Made by a program: the position numbers and the translations under genes
Assembly (NCBI GenBank): GCA_024508675.1
Contig: JANINQ010000013.1
Span: 1 to 64,000 of the forward strand
Source of the DNA: Afipia sp.
GTDB taxonomy: Bacteria; Pseudomonadota; Alphaproteobacteria; Rhizobiales; Xanthobacteraceae
Length of the DNA: 64,000 bases
Reading direction: 5' to 3'
Part shown: one piece after another, positions 44,041 through 53,132 of the stretch
How positions within the stretch are numbered: the first letter of the stretch is position 1
Layout of the letters: the number at the start of each line of letters is the position of its first letter
The notes under the pieces: generated by a model
What the model was told of the DNA's origin: nothing
What the model saw: only the letters and a program-made list of their open reading frames with translations
The model's database searches: none

Positions 44041-44055
44041 TTGACACTGTGTCAA
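44041..44055. promoter_or_regulatory. TetR operator between DUF4865 and TetR genes
   Basis: Perfect inner dyad TTGACA-CTG-TGTCAA. It has the same 6-bp arms as the operator at 18084-18099 with a 3-bp rather than 4-bp spacer. It is 57 bp before the TetR GTG and also overlaps the -35-like TTGACA. Confidence 0.75.
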
Positions 44056-44111
44056 ATACTTTCATCCGCACGGCATGCCGCATCCGGCTGCCGCATTTTG
44101 AGGAGAACAAC

Positions 44112-44711
44112 GTGAGGCCGCGCGAATTCGACCACGACACCGTCCTGCGCATCGCGTTCGATCAGTTCTGGCGCAAGGGCGTGCGCGGCACCTCGCTGTC
44201 CGACATCGCGCGCGATGCAGGCGTTCAGCGCGGCAGCCTCTACAACGCATTTGGAAGCAAGGAGGCGCTGTTTCTCAGCGCCTATGAGCGATATTCCGAA
44301 GACTATCTGAAGTCGCTGCAGGCGACGCTGGGCACCGGAACGCTGCGCAAGCGCCTCGCCGCGTTCTTCGATGTCACGATCAGGAATTTCAGTTCCGGCT
44401 CGCCTCCACGCGGGTGCCCGACTACGCGCGGGCTGATGGAGCTTGGATCGGACGAAGGCGAAGGGCTGGATGAGAACGCGCGGCAGGCTTTCGCGGATTT
44501 GATCAAACGCATTACCGCCCTGCTTCAGGACATGTTCTCAGCGGCCAGGAAGCAGGGAGAATTCAAGGGAGAACCGGAAGCCGCGGCTCTTCACATCGTC
44601 ACGGTGACCCGCGGTCTGGCCGTGCTCGAACGCGCCTTCGGCGATCAAACCGAACTCCGAAAGATCGCCGCCCACACGATTGATCTCGTCATCGGCAAGG
44701 AGCGCCGCTAG
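44112..44711 (+). CDS. TetR/AcrR family regulator (paralogue of the one at 18120)
   Basis: 199 residues from a GTG with GAGGAG nearby. The longer open frame begins inside the operator and is rejected. The helix-turn-helix is TSLSDIARDAGVQRGSLYNAFGSKEALF; the sub-family motif is SSGSPPRGCPTTRG. Both features closely match the regulator at 18120. It is expected to repress itself and DUF4865. Inducer unknown. Confidence 0.9.
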   Translation: MRPREFDHDTVLRIAFDQFWRKGVRGTSLSDIARDAGVQRGSLYNAFGSKEALFLSAYERYSEDYLKSLQATLGTGTLRKRLAAFFDVTIRNFSSGSPPRGCPTTRGLMELGSDEGEGLDENARQAFADLIKRITALLQDMFSAARKQGEFKGEPEAAALHIVTVTRGLAVLERAFGDQTELRKIAAHTIDLVIGKERR

Positions 44712-44724
44712 GCAGACAGTGCAC

Positions 44725-46575
44725 TCAGCGCCGGTCGTTCAGGATGGACGTCTTCTGCACCGGCATCTCCATGTCGAGATCGCCGAGATCAGGCACCAGC
44801 GGCGCATACAGAGGGGCCGAATGGCGCACGCAGTTGCGGCCGTCGGATTTGGCACGATAGAGCGCTGCGTCGGCCGCCTTGACCAGCCGCCGCCATGCCA
44901 GTTGCCCGAGGTCGCCCTTGGCGACACCGAAGCTCGCGGTCACAGTGAGCGCCGTACCGTCCGACAGGAGGAACTCATTCGCTTCCAGCGCGCTGCGCAG
45001 CCGCGCCGCCAGCGCATTGGCTTCGTCGAGATGACAACCCGGCATCAGGATGACGAACTCCTCGCCGCCGAAGCGAGCAAAAATATCGTTCGAGCCCAGC
45101 ATCGGACTGATCAGGCGCACGCTCTCCTGCAGCACAAGATCGCCTTCCAGATGACCGAAGCGATCGTTGACCGACTTGAAATGATCGAGATCCATCAGGA
45201 TCAGGCAGACACCCTCGGCCATGACCTGGCTGCTGGTGTGACTCTCGCCGATCATATCGAGCGCCCGGCGGTTCATCAGTCCGGTCAGACCATCGGTCTC
45301 GGCCTGATGCTTGAGCTTCTTGGTCAGCGACGCGCGCTCGGCGAGGCTGCGGCGGAGAACTGCGATTGCATCGAACAGGCGGCGCATCTCAGTGGCATGG
45401 CGAGGCTCCGGATACGACGGCTGCGGGCGGTCTTCCGCGAGCCCGATCACGGCATCACGCGCCCGCATCAAGGGGCTGAACACAAACCGCTGGGCCGCAA
45501 TCAGCAGGCCAGCCAGAATTCCGAGAATCACCGCGGTGATGGCAATCGTGACGGTAAGCGTCACCAGCGCGCCGTTGCGGCGCTCGGTTAGCTGCTCAAT
45601 GGTGAGATCGATAAAGTCGCCGCGCAGCCGTTCGAGCGGCTTCAGGGTTTTGACGAACCGCACGGTAAATTCGTCGGCGGTCATGGAATAGTTGCCTGAC
45701 TGGCGGCCTTGCACGGTCAACTCATCGAGCAGGCCGAGGCCCTCGCCAAAGAACAGTTCCTCCACATCGCGCAAATCGGTCAGAAGCCGCACATCGTTAT
45801 GGCTGACGATCTGCCGCTCGCCGGTCAAATTCCAGAGCTGGTTGATCCGCCCGCGGGTGCGGTTGCTGTCGACGAGATTCTTGAGCGGCAACGGCTGGCC
45901 GACCGCGATCGGCGCCATGATCTGCGACGCGATCCTGCCGCCGTATTCACGCAGTTGCCCGAACATCCGCCCTGTCATCACCGGCGCGGCAAGTTCAGGA
46001 TTTTGCATGGTCAGGACGCCGGCCTTCCAGGCGATCACCGAGTCGAAAATATCGACCACCGCGAACATGCTCTCGATCACGGACTGGACATCGGCGAGGC
46101 CGCGCATGGAGCGGGGAATGGCCGCGACACGATCAACCTCCCGCCGCCCCTTGCGAAGCTGCGCCTTGGTCGGCGCCAGCATGTCGGCAGGGACGCCGGC
46201 GGTGGAAAGCTGGTCGAGAATTGCATCGGAGCGCGCACGGAAAGCCGTGAGCCGGTCGCGCAGTTCAGGCGTCGCGCCGGTGTCGCCCAGCATGCTGTTG
46301 GACGGCCCCCGCTCGGCGGAGAGCAGGTTGGCGGTATCCAGGATCAGCCGGTAGTTTTCCAGTTCACGGAGATTCTGCCGCGCGCGGCGATAATCATCGA
46401 ACGAACGGCTGATCACGCTGGTGGCGAGGATCGCGGTGCAGACAAGCGCAATGCCGGTCCCGATCAGAAGCTTGCGGCGCAGGCTGTGATCGGCGCCGCC
46501 CGGCATGCTGCGCCGGAGCCCGGATCTCATTCGCTGCAGGAAGCCCCCGGTATGGCTGGTGGACCTTGAAGTCAT
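44725..46575 (-). CDS. Membrane diguanylate cyclase
   Basis: 616 residues. Two membrane helices flank a periplasmic sensor domain of about 300 residues (around 40-340), which contains LSAERGPSNSML, similar to nitrate/nitrite-sensing helix bundles. The GGDEF domain is active-looking with ARFGGEEFVILMPG. The inhibitory RxxD site five residues before is not present (LGSND). The start at 46575 is the better one; AGAAAGA lies upstream. Synthesis of c-di-GMP is expected. Confidence 0.92.
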   Translation of the reverse strand: MTSRSTSHTGGFLQRMRSGLRRSMPGGADHSLRRKLLIGTGIALVCTAILATSVISRSFDDYRRARQNLRELENYRLILDTANLLSAERGPSNSMLGDTGATPELRDRLTAFRARSDAILDQLSTAGVPADMLAPTKAQLRKGRREVDRVAAIPRSMRGLADVQSVIESMFAVVDIFDSVIAWKAGVLTMQNPELAAPVMTGRMFGQLREYGGRIASQIMAPIAVGQPLPLKNLVDSNRTRGRINQLWNLTGERQIVSHNDVRLLTDLRDVEELFFGEGLGLLDELTVQGRQSGNYSMTADEFTVRFVKTLKPLERLRGDFIDLTIEQLTERRNGALVTLTVTIAITAVILGILAGLLIAAQRFVFSPLMRARDAVIGLAEDRPQPSYPEPRHATEMRRLFDAIAVLRRSLAERASLTKKLKHQAETDGLTGLMNRRALDMIGESHTSSQVMAEGVCLILMDLDHFKSVNDRFGHLEGDLVLQESVRLISPMLGSNDIFARFGGEEFVILMPGCHLDEANALAARLRSALEANEFLLSDGTALTVTASFGVAKGDLGQLAWRRLVKAADAALYRAKSDGRNCVRHSAPLYAPLVPDLGDLDMEMPVQKTSILNDRR

Positions 46576-46889
46576 TGTTCTTTCTGGTTCCTGCAATGAA
46601 GCCTCTGCTCAGCCATAGGCGCATGCGGGACTTTCATTTGAGTAAAATGACACAGTTAAAATCCTTCACCAAAACGGACACCGAGAGGACTGCGATCCGG
46701 TGCGCCGGAAACTGCCGCTATGTGCGGGTTTTTCCGGGACATCCGGATTTCCGTGCAGAATGCGTTAAGCAAAAATTCAGCCTGATCGCGGCCGTCATGT
46801 ATGACGCGGAAAGTTTTGGACGGGATCGGTCCTGCCGAACACGCGCGGCGGTATCGATCTGCCCCGTCACCAAGATCGCATCGGTCCGG
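46576..46889. other. Intergenic gap, no gene recognised
   Basis: Between the diguanylate cyclase start and the leftward DUF3551 stop. Frames here are short and lack ribosome sites. No hairpin or clear promoter was identified. Confidence 0.4.
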
Positions 46890-47141
46890 TCAGCGCGCTC
46901 GCCGCGGCGGCATTTCCCGACTGGCGGGCGGCAACCAGTAATTCGGCTGACAATAGGCAGCAGTACCGGACACCGCGGCCTGGCACTGTTCAAGTGTCTC
47001 GTATCTGCAATCTCCCGGCCCGGCCTCGCCTTTCCTGCAGAACGGATAGTCGCGCGCGAGCGAGGGCGCGGCGAGCAAAACCGGAATGACTGGAGTGGCC
47101 GCGATGCAGATTGCGGCCAGCAGCATTTTCTTCGTGTCCAT
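46890..47141 (-). CDS. DUF3551 small secreted Cys-rich protein (second copy)
   Basis: 83 residues. Signal peptide ends near PSLARD. The four Cys occur in PFCRKGEAGPGDCRYETLEQC and AYCQPNYW, the same scheme as the copy at 35859. The Arg-rich tail is shorter here. Function unknown. Proteins of this family are common in Bradyrhizobiaceae. Confidence 0.82.
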   Translation of the reverse strand: MDTKKMLLAAICIAATPVIPVLLAAPSLARDYPFCRKGEAGPGDCRYETLEQCQAAVSGTAAYCQPNYWLPPASREMPPRRAR

Positions 47142-47286
47142 GGCGGCCTCTCCGATTCAGCAACAGCCCTTTGCAACGGTTTCCGTGCTCCGCCACCACC
47201 GTCAACCAACGAATCTGTGAGCGGAGCGCAGCGCCACATGCCTCTCGTGCCGCAAGTGAAGGCGTTGACCCGAAGCAGCGGAGCCA

Positions 47287-47323
47287 CTTGTATGGAGCGG
47301 GCTTGAATCCGGCGCCGTACAAG
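47287..47323. repeat. Imperfect 37-bp palindrome
   Basis: CTTGTA (47287-47292) and TACAAG (47318-47323) are perfect; between them GG/CC doublets pair with mismatches at every third base. Both strands can therefore encode a YGAG..PAPYK peptide. It ends 9 bp before the next gene start and may be an mRNA hairpin or a REP-like unit. Confidence 0.5.
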
Positions 47324-47332
47324 GAACAGGCA

Positions 47333-47548
47333 ATGCGCAAGGTTATCGCATTCGATGAAGACACCTATCAGGCCCTGGTGCAGCTCGGCCGCGACCGGAT
47401 GGCGACGCTTCAGGAGCTTGCGAATGAGGCTTTCGCGGACCTCCTGAAAAAACACGGCGTACCGAAGGATCTCCGGGACGCGCTGCACAGAAGCGTCAAG
47501 GCGTCCGCGCCGGCCAAACGCAAGACAAAAACCGCACGCCGAAAATGA
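47333..47548 (+). CDS. Small basic protein, RHH-like N-terminus
   Basis: 71 residues from ATG at 47333 (AAGGAACAGG upstream). MRKVIAFDEDTYQALVQLGRDRMATLQELANEAFADLL has the strand-helix pattern of ribbon-helix-helix DNA binders. The tail is Lys/Arg rich (KRKTKTARRK). The longer ORF from 47111 includes the palindrome and is not supported. Its stop overlaps the next gene by four bases, so it is coupled to the SDR. Confidence 0.65.
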   Translation: MRKVIAFDEDTYQALVQLGRDRMATLQELANEAFADLLKKHGVPKDLRDALHRSVKASAPAKRKTKTARRK

Positions 47549-48402
47549 CACAGACCGCCGAGAGACTTGCCGGCCCTGTCCTGATCACAGGATGCTCAAG
47601 CGGCATCGGCCACGCCGCGGCAAAAATCTTCCGCGCTGCCGGGCATGAAACATTCGCCACGGCACGCGACATATCGACGCTGAACGATCTGCGCGCCATC
47701 GGCTGCCATACGCTGATGCTCGATGTGACAGATGAAGCCGCGCGGCGTTCGGTCGTTGAAACCATCGAGCGCGAATTCGGCGCGATCGGCGTTCTGATCA
47801 ACAATGCAGGTTATGGCCAGTACGGCCCGCTGGAAGAAATTTCGCTCGATGCGCTCCGCCTGCAATTCGAGACTAATGTGTTCGGCGGCTTGCGGCTGTC
47901 GCAGCTTGTCCTGCCTGCGATGCGCCGCGCCGGACATGGCCGCATCGTCAATGTCAGTTCGGTGGCAGGCCGCGTCTCTTCCATCGGCGGCGGCGCGTAT
48001 CACGCCACAAAATTTGCCATCGAGGCGCTGACCGACGCATTGCGTCCGGAGGTCGAGCCGTTCGGCATCGATGTCGTAAGTGTTCTGCCGGGTCCCATCG
48101 CTACCCGTTTCGAGGCCACACTGCTGAAATCTCTTCCGGACACCGGCGCGGACAGTCCCTATGCCTATTTCAAGCAACGGCTCGCGGCCTACATGCACGA
48201 TTTTCTCGACCCAAACGGCTTCGGCGTCATGAGCGCCGAAACGGTGGCGCGTGCGGTGTTCAAGGCTGCGACGGCGAAGCGGCCGCGGACACGTTACAGT
48301 GTCGGCGTCATCGCCCATCTCGGCCCGATTGGCCGCGCGCTGACGCCCGATCGCGTAGTGGACTTCATGACACGGCGGCGCATCCCGGTGAAACGGCCCT
48401 AG
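47545..48402 (+). CDS. Short-chain dehydrogenase/reductase
   Basis: 285 residues. Rossmann motif TGCSSGIG, NNAGYG, catalytic Ser in NVSSVAG and Tyr/Lys in AYHATK (Y152, K156). Cofactor preference and substrate are not evident. It overlaps the RHH-like gene by four bases, giving a two-gene unit. A small membrane gene is convergent 7 bp downstream. Confidence 0.9.
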   Translation: MTQTAERLAGPVLITGCSSGIGHAAAKIFRAAGHETFATARDISTLNDLRAIGCHTLMLDVTDEAARRSVVETIEREFGAIGVLINNAGYGQYGPLEEISLDALRLQFETNVFGGLRLSQLVLPAMRRAGHGRIVNVSSVAGRVSSIGGGAYHATKFAIEALTDALRPEVEPFGIDVVSVLPGPIATRFEATLLKSLPDTGADSPYAYFKQRLAAYMHDFLDPNGFGVMSAETVARAVFKAATAKRPRTRYSVGVIAHLGPIGRALTPDRVVDFMTRRRIPVKRP

Positions 48403-48408
48403 CAGCCA

Positions 48409-48645
48409 TTATTCGCGATCGATCCGCTTCAACAATACCAGCAGGCAGGCCACCGCGCCGACCACGATGGTGAAGCAGCCGAGGCCGATCAGTGTCGCCT
48501 TGAAAATGAACTCGTCGCGAAAGATCCAGGCCGCCACCCAGCACAGCACCGTGACCGACGGCGCAAAAATCAAGATCGGCAGCAGCGCTTTTTCAAGGTT
48601 CTGCCGTACACGCGCACGTTTATCGCTCGGAAGATTTCCGGTCAT
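48409..48645 (-). CDS. Small membrane protein of unknown function
   Basis: 78 residues, two hydrophobic segments (LLPILIFAPSVTVLCWVAAW and ATLIGLGCFTIVVGAVACLLVLL) with a short charged end. No family recognised. The start at 48645 (MTGNLPSDK) is chosen; a longer frame to 48783 crosses the downstream terminator. Confidence 0.6.
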   Translation of the reverse strand: MTGNLPSDKRARVRQNLEKALLPILIFAPSVTVLCWVAAWIFRDEFIFKATLIGLGCFTIVVGAVACLLVLLKRIDRE

Positions 48646-48709
48646 TACGCCAGATTGCGGGAGCGTCCCCGGCTGGTCAATGATCTGAGGCAAAGTGAAC
48701 GCGACAAAC

Positions 48710-48745
48710 AAATCCGGAGGCACCCCTAAAGATGCCTCCGGATTT
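48710..48745 (-). terminator. Hairpin terminator after Mo-hydroxylase operon
   Basis: AAATCCGGAGGCA (48710-48722) pairs perfectly with TGCCTCCGGATTT (48733-48745). On the minus strand the stem is followed by GTTTGT. It lies 60 bp beyond the large-subunit stop. Confidence 0.82.
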
Positions 48746-48804
48746 CCGTGATTCAGGTGGATGCGCAGGTCACGCCCGCACATGGCATCTTGCCGTCGAG
48801 CCGC

Positions 48805-51090
48805 TTACGCCTTCTTCATGCCGGCCTTCACCGCTTCCGCCGTAATGGGGAGCGAGCGCACGCGCGCGCCGACCGCATTGTAGATCGCGTTGGCAAGCGC
48901 AGGCGCGACCACGGTGACCGCAGGTTCGCCGACGCCGGTAGCAGGTTCGCCGTTGGCGATGACCGCCAGCGCCACCTCCGGTATCTGGTTCATCCGCATC
49001 GGCGTATAGCTGTCGAAGTTGCTCTGCTCGATCGCGCCATCCTTCATGGTGGCCTTTTCAAACAGCGCCAGCGACATGCCCCACAGCGCCGCGCCTTCGA
49101 CCTGAGCGCGGATGCCGTCAGGATTGACCTGCGTACCGACATCGGTGGCTACGGTGAGCTTTTTCACCTTGACCTCGCCGCTGTCGTCCACCGCAACATG
49201 GGCGACGCACGCCGTCCAGCTTGCAGTGGCGCGTTCCTGCGACGACACGCAAGCGACGCCCATGCCTTCACCCTTCGGCAGCTTCTTGGTGCCGTAACCG
49301 GCAAGACCCATCGCCGCGAGCAGCGTGTTGCGAAGCCGCTGCGCGCCGCCGGCATTGGCGCCTGCGCCATCGAGCATGTCGATGCGGAATTGCGCCGGGT
49401 CTTTCCCCGCCGCGACCGCAAGCTCATCGAGCATGCTTTCCACCGCCCAGAAGGTCCAGCCCGGAGCCACCGAGCGCAACTGGCCCGATGGCGTCGCCGA
49501 CTGCGCCATCTCGTTGATGATGGCGCGGACATTATGGTTGGGCACCGTGTAGAAGAAGTCCGCGCCGTTCACCGTGAAGGCATCGAGCGCGCCCTTCTTC
49601 TCCACATCCGGCGACAGGAATGCCGGGATGCCCCAGCGCTTGGTCGGCCATGCGCTGACGACGTCATGATTGAACGCCACCAGCTTGCCGCTGTCGTCGA
49701 GACCGGCCTTGATCTTCTGGAAGGTCAGCGGACGCGAGAAGTCCATGGTCATGTCGTCTTCGCGCGAGTAGATGACCTTCACCGGCTTGCCGACGGCCTT
49801 GGCGGCAAGCACCGCCGGAATCAGCATGTCGCCGTCGAGACGCCGGCCGAAGCCGCCGCCGAGCCATGCCTGATGCATGACAAGGAACTTCGGATCGACA
49901 CCGAGCGCACCGGCGGCAATCGCACCCGAGCGGGTGGCGAACTGGTTGCCGGTGTAGACATGCCAGATGTCGCCCTTCAGCTCGGCCGTGGCGTTCATCG
50001 GCTCCATCGGCGCATGAATGTTGATGTTGGTGGTGTATTCCGCCTCCATCACCTTCGACGCCTTGCCGAGCGCTTCCGCCGTATCGCCGTTCTTGACGAA
50101 GAACAACCCCGACGCGTTGTCGGCCTGCAGCCGCTTGGCTTCCGCAAGCAGGGTTTCGCTCGAGACCTTGGCGTTCGGCCCGTTGTCGTAGGTGACCTTG
50201 AGCGCGTCCGCCGCCTTCTTGGCGTTGGCGTAGTTATTCGCCACCGCGACAACCCAGCCCGTGGTGGTGCCGGTCTTGTCTTCGAGCGTCACCGCCTTGA
50301 TGAAGCCCGGCACTTTCTTTGCGGCCGAGTCATCCACCGACTTCACCGTCGCGCCATAACGCACCGGCGGCATCACGATCTTGCCGTAGACCATCCCCGG
50401 CAGGAACGTATCAATGCCGTACTTCGCCGTGCCGTTGGTCTTTGAGGGAATATCGATCTGCGGGATCGACTGCCCGACCAGCGTATACTGATCCGGCGTC
50501 TTCAGCTTGAGCGCCTTCAGCTCGTCAGCTGAAAACTTCTTGGTTGCCTTGCCGCCCTTGACGATCTCCGCGAACGACAGCGACTTCTTCGACTTCGCAT
50601 GCGAGATGCGGGACTCGCGCACCACGAGTTCATTCGCAGGCACGCCCATCATGGCGGCGGCGGCTTCGGTCAACGCGATGCGGCCGGCGGCGCCCGCGCG
50701 GCTCATGGCGTCGAAGTTCATCATGGTGCTCCACGAGCCGCCGGTGATCTGCGCGCCGAGCACCGGATCGTTGTATTTCGGATCGTTGGAGGCGAGCTGA
50801 ACCCGCATGTCCTTCCAGCTTGCGCCGAGTTCTTCGGCCACAAGCTGCGCCATGGTGGACGCGATGTGCTGGCCCATGTCGGCCTTGCCGCAGGTCACGG
50901 TGACAAGCCCGTCCGGCGCGATCGAGTACCAGACGCTTGGATCGAAGGTTGCGGGCGCGGCAGGCGCTGCGAGCGCTGACGATCCCGGAACGGAGGCGAA
51001 GCCGAGCGCGAGGCCCGCGGCGGACGTGCCGACGATGAACGAACGGCGGCTGAGATCTGTCGATGGTTCGACCCTGATGTGCTTGTTCAT
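48805..51090 (-). CDS. Molybdenum hydroxylase large subunit (IorB-like), Tat-exported
   Basis: 761 residues. N-terminal twin-arginine signal SRRSFIVGTSAAGLALG indicates export in folded form. The molybdopterin-binding domain includes LGGGFGRRLDGD and QITGGSWSTM, with the GEPAVTVVAPALANAI glutamate region near the C-terminus. This is the isoquinoline-1-oxidoreductase beta type, which works with a separate [2Fe-2S] subunit. The partner gene lies directly upstream and overlaps by 4 bp. Electron acceptor is unknown. The substrate is not given by sequence. Confidence 0.88.
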   Translation of the reverse strand: MNKHIRVEPSTDLSRRSFIVGTSAAGLALGFASVPGSSALAAPAAPATFDPSVWYSIAPDGLVTVTCGKADMGQHIASTMAQLVAEELGASWKDMRVQLASNDPKYNDPVLGAQITGGSWSTMMNFDAMSRAGAAGRIALTEAAAAMMGVPANELVVRESRISHAKSKKSLSFAEIVKGGKATKKFSADELKALKLKTPDQYTLVGQSIPQIDIPSKTNGTAKYGIDTFLPGMVYGKIVMPPVRYGATVKSVDDSAAKKVPGFIKAVTLEDKTGTTTGWVVAVANNYANAKKAADALKVTYDNGPNAKVSSETLLAEAKRLQADNASGLFFVKNGDTAEALGKASKVMEAEYTTNINIHAPMEPMNATAELKGDIWHVYTGNQFATRSGAIAAGALGVDPKFLVMHQAWLGGGFGRRLDGDMLIPAVLAAKAVGKPVKVIYSREDDMTMDFSRPLTFQKIKAGLDDSGKLVAFNHDVVSAWPTKRWGIPAFLSPDVEKKGALDAFTVNGADFFYTVPNHNVRAIINEMAQSATPSGQLRSVAPGWTFWAVESMLDELAVAAGKDPAQFRIDMLDGAGANAGGAQRLRNTLLAAMGLAGYGTKKLPKGEGMGVACVSSQERATASWTACVAHVAVDDSGEVKVKKLTVATDVGTQVNPDGIRAQVEGAALWGMSLALFEKATMKDGAIEQSNFDSYTPMRMNQIPEVALAVIANGEPATGVGEPAVTVVAPALANAIYNAVGARVRSLPITAEAVKAGMKKA

Positions 51091-51578
51091 GTGGCGCTCC
51101 GATTGGCCGGTGCGTTCGAGGCGGTGCGCATGTCGGTGGCGGCGCGCATGATTGCCTTTTGAATGCGCGAATAGGTCATGCAGCGGCAGAGATTGCCGTC
51201 CATATGCGCGACGACTTCTTCCTTCGTCGGATTGGTGTTCCTGGCGAGCAGCGAAGCCGCCTGCATGATCTGACCGGACTGGCAGTAGCCGCATTGCGGT
51301 ACCTGCTCGAGAATCCACGCCTTCTGCAACGGATGATCGCCCTTGGCGCTGAGGCCCTCGATGGTGGTGATCTTCTTGCCGGCGACATCGCTGAGCGCGG
51401 TCTGACACGAGCGCACCGCTTCGCCGTTGACGTGCACGGTACATGCGCCGCACAGACCTGCGCCGCAGCCGAACTTCGTCCCTGTCATTTGAAGCTGTTC
51501 GCGAATAACCCAGAGCAGCGGCGTATCGTTGGCCGCGTCGACGGACACATTCCGCCCGTTAATGCTTATCGTCGGCAT
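51087..51578 (-). CDS. Molybdenum hydroxylase [2Fe-2S] subunit (IorA-like)
   Basis: 163 residues. First cluster C38-C43-C46 plus C58 (GCGAGLCGACTVHV, SCQT); second cluster C96, C99, C131, C133 (QCGYCQSGQ, LCRC). This is the standard small subunit of the xanthine/aldehyde oxidase family. No signal of its own, so it would be carried out by the Tat-exported partner. GGAGGGG precedes the ATG at 51578 at 11 nt. Stop overlaps the large-subunit start. Confidence 0.92.
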   Translation of the reverse strand: MPTISINGRNVSVDAANDTPLLWVIREQLQMTGTKFGCGAGLCGACTVHVNGEAVRSCQTALSDVAGKKITTIEGLSAKGDHPLQKAWILEQVPQCGYCQSGQIMQAASLLARNTNPTKEEVVAHMDGNLCRCMTYSRIQKAIMRAATDMRTASNAPANRSAT

Positions 51579-51778
51579 TTTTTGCGTTTCCCCTCCGGTG
51601 CACGACATCGCTTACGGCGATGACTACATCGAGGTCGTCCGCTCGCCACGCACCGGTCGGTAACGAGCCACCGGAGCATGGTCGCGTTTGCAACGGCTGG
51701 CAACCGAATTAGAATCGATCAAAACAAAATGATGCGCGCGCCTAAAGGTGTTGTGCAACGCGGCAAGCAGATCGGACG

Positions 51779-52696
51779 CTATTGGATCGGCGCCGCCGTG
51801 CGCTTGGGAATTGTCATCGCGGCAATCCCGGCGACCACGCAAACAAGACCGATCCAGACTGTCGGTGATAGCGTTTCGCCCAGAAACACCACGCTGAGGC
51901 CGACACCGAGCGGCACACGCAGATACGCCTGCGCGGTAGTGCCGACCGATCCCAGGGTCTGGATCAGACGGAAATAGATCACGAAGGCGAGCGCGGTGGA
52001 GAACACCGCCAGCGCGATCAACGCTGCCACGGAGGCCGCCGACGGCGTCAGCGTCCATGGATGATCGACCACAAGGGCGAGCGGCGTCAGCACAACCGCG
52101 CCGCAGATCATCGATCCGGCAGCGGGCACCATCGGATCGAGCCCGTTGAAGTTGCGCCCGAACAGCGCTGCCGCACCGAACAGGACCGCGGACAGCACCA
52201 GCGCAAGCTGCGCGAGGACATCCTGCCCCAATCCGTTCAGGGCATCGACACCGACAACGAGGCAAATGCCGGTGAGACCGGCCACGACACCGAACGACTG
52301 GCGCACCGTCGGCCGCTCATGGCGCACGAACAGCAGCGCCAGCAGGAAAGCGAAGATCGGCGCGTTCGATCCCAGAATGGTGGCGAGACCCGCACCGACA
52401 TGCCGCTCGGCCCAGGCGATCAGGGTGAAAGGGAACACGCTGTTGAGACAGGCCTGAATCATGAAGCGCTTCCACACCGCCGGATCGCGCGGCATGGCGA
52501 TGCCGCGCAGGCGCATAATCGCCAGCAGGATGGCACCTGCGATCAGCGTCCGTCCGGAGATAAAGGTCAGCGGCGGAATGGTCTCGACGCCGATCTTGAC
52601 CAGCGTATAGGCCGCGCCCCACAGCGTCGCCAGCAGCACCAGCAATGCAAGATTGATCGCGGTGCGCGCGGGGGGCGTCTCGATTGCAAGAGTCAT
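51779..52696 (-). CDS. EamA/DMT family transporter
   Basis: 305 residues with about ten membrane segments in two repeated five-helix halves (LLVLLATLWGAAYTLVKIGVETIPP and LSAVLFGAAALFGRNFNG). The typical drug/metabolite exporter signature. Substrate unknown. It lies 200 bp downstream of the Mo-hydroxylase small subunit start, on the same strand, and 75 bp from the AtuA-like small gene. Confidence 0.9.
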   Translation of the reverse strand: MTLAIETPPARTAINLALLVLLATLWGAAYTLVKIGVETIPPLTFISGRTLIAGAILLAIMRLRGIAMPRDPAVWKRFMIQACLNSVFPFTLIAWAERHVGAGLATILGSNAPIFAFLLALLFVRHERPTVRQSFGVVAGLTGICLVVGVDALNGLGQDVLAQLALVLSAVLFGAAALFGRNFNGLDPMVPAAGSMICGAVVLTPLALVVDHPWTLTPSAASVAALIALAVFSTALAFVIYFRLIQTLGSVGTTAQAYLRVPLGVGLSVVFLGETLSPTVWIGLVCVVAGIAAMTIPKRTAAPIQ

Positions 52697-52771
52697 GTGC
52701 CGCAGTCAACTTTCTGTTCACGGCGACGTTGCCACGCCGGCGCTGTTTGTTGTTTCGATGCGGATCGAAGT

Positions 52772-53128
52772 TTACCCGCCGCGCAGCAGATTCGCATATT
52801 GCTCCGGCACCTCGATCTCAAAACCGAGGATCGCCGCCGAGAGCGCCTTGCCGTAATTGTCGAGACTGAGGCTGCGCGAAACGCCACCGCCGAGCGCCCC
52901 TTCCGCCACGAAATTGAGGGCCGCCAGATTGTCGGCTTCATAGCGCGTGACCTCGCCCTTGATCGCGCCGCGATAGAACGCCTTGAACCTCGCTGCGGTC
53001 AGTTGTGCCTTCAGCAGCGGATAAAATTCGTCGGAATAGGCGATGACCGCGATGTTCGAGGTATTGCCCTTGTCACCGGAGCGCACATGCGCGACCCGTT
53101 CCAGCTTCACTTGCAAAAGACCTTGCAT
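52772..53128 (-). CDS. AtuA-associated small subunit-like protein
   Basis: 118 residues. VAHVRSGDKGNTSNIAVIAYSDEFYPLLKAQLTAARFKAFYRG and LNFVAEGALGGGVSRSLSLDNYGKALSAAIL are the C-terminal part found fused in some AtuA proteins. Here it is a separate gene 5 bp after the large one, so together they make the split AtuA form. The function is unknown; AtuA is linked to acyclic terpene use. Confidence 0.78.
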   Translation of the reverse strand: MQGLLQVKLERVAHVRSGDKGNTSNIAVIAYSDEFYPLLKAQLTAARFKAFYRGAIKGEVTRYEADNLAALNFVAEGALGGGVSRSLSLDNYGKALSAAILGFEIEVPEQYANLLRGG

Positions 53129-53132
53129 GGCG

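Noticed and set aside
48748-50445. 565-residue plus-strand frame
   Set aside because: Antisense shadow of the Mo-hydroxylase large subunit.
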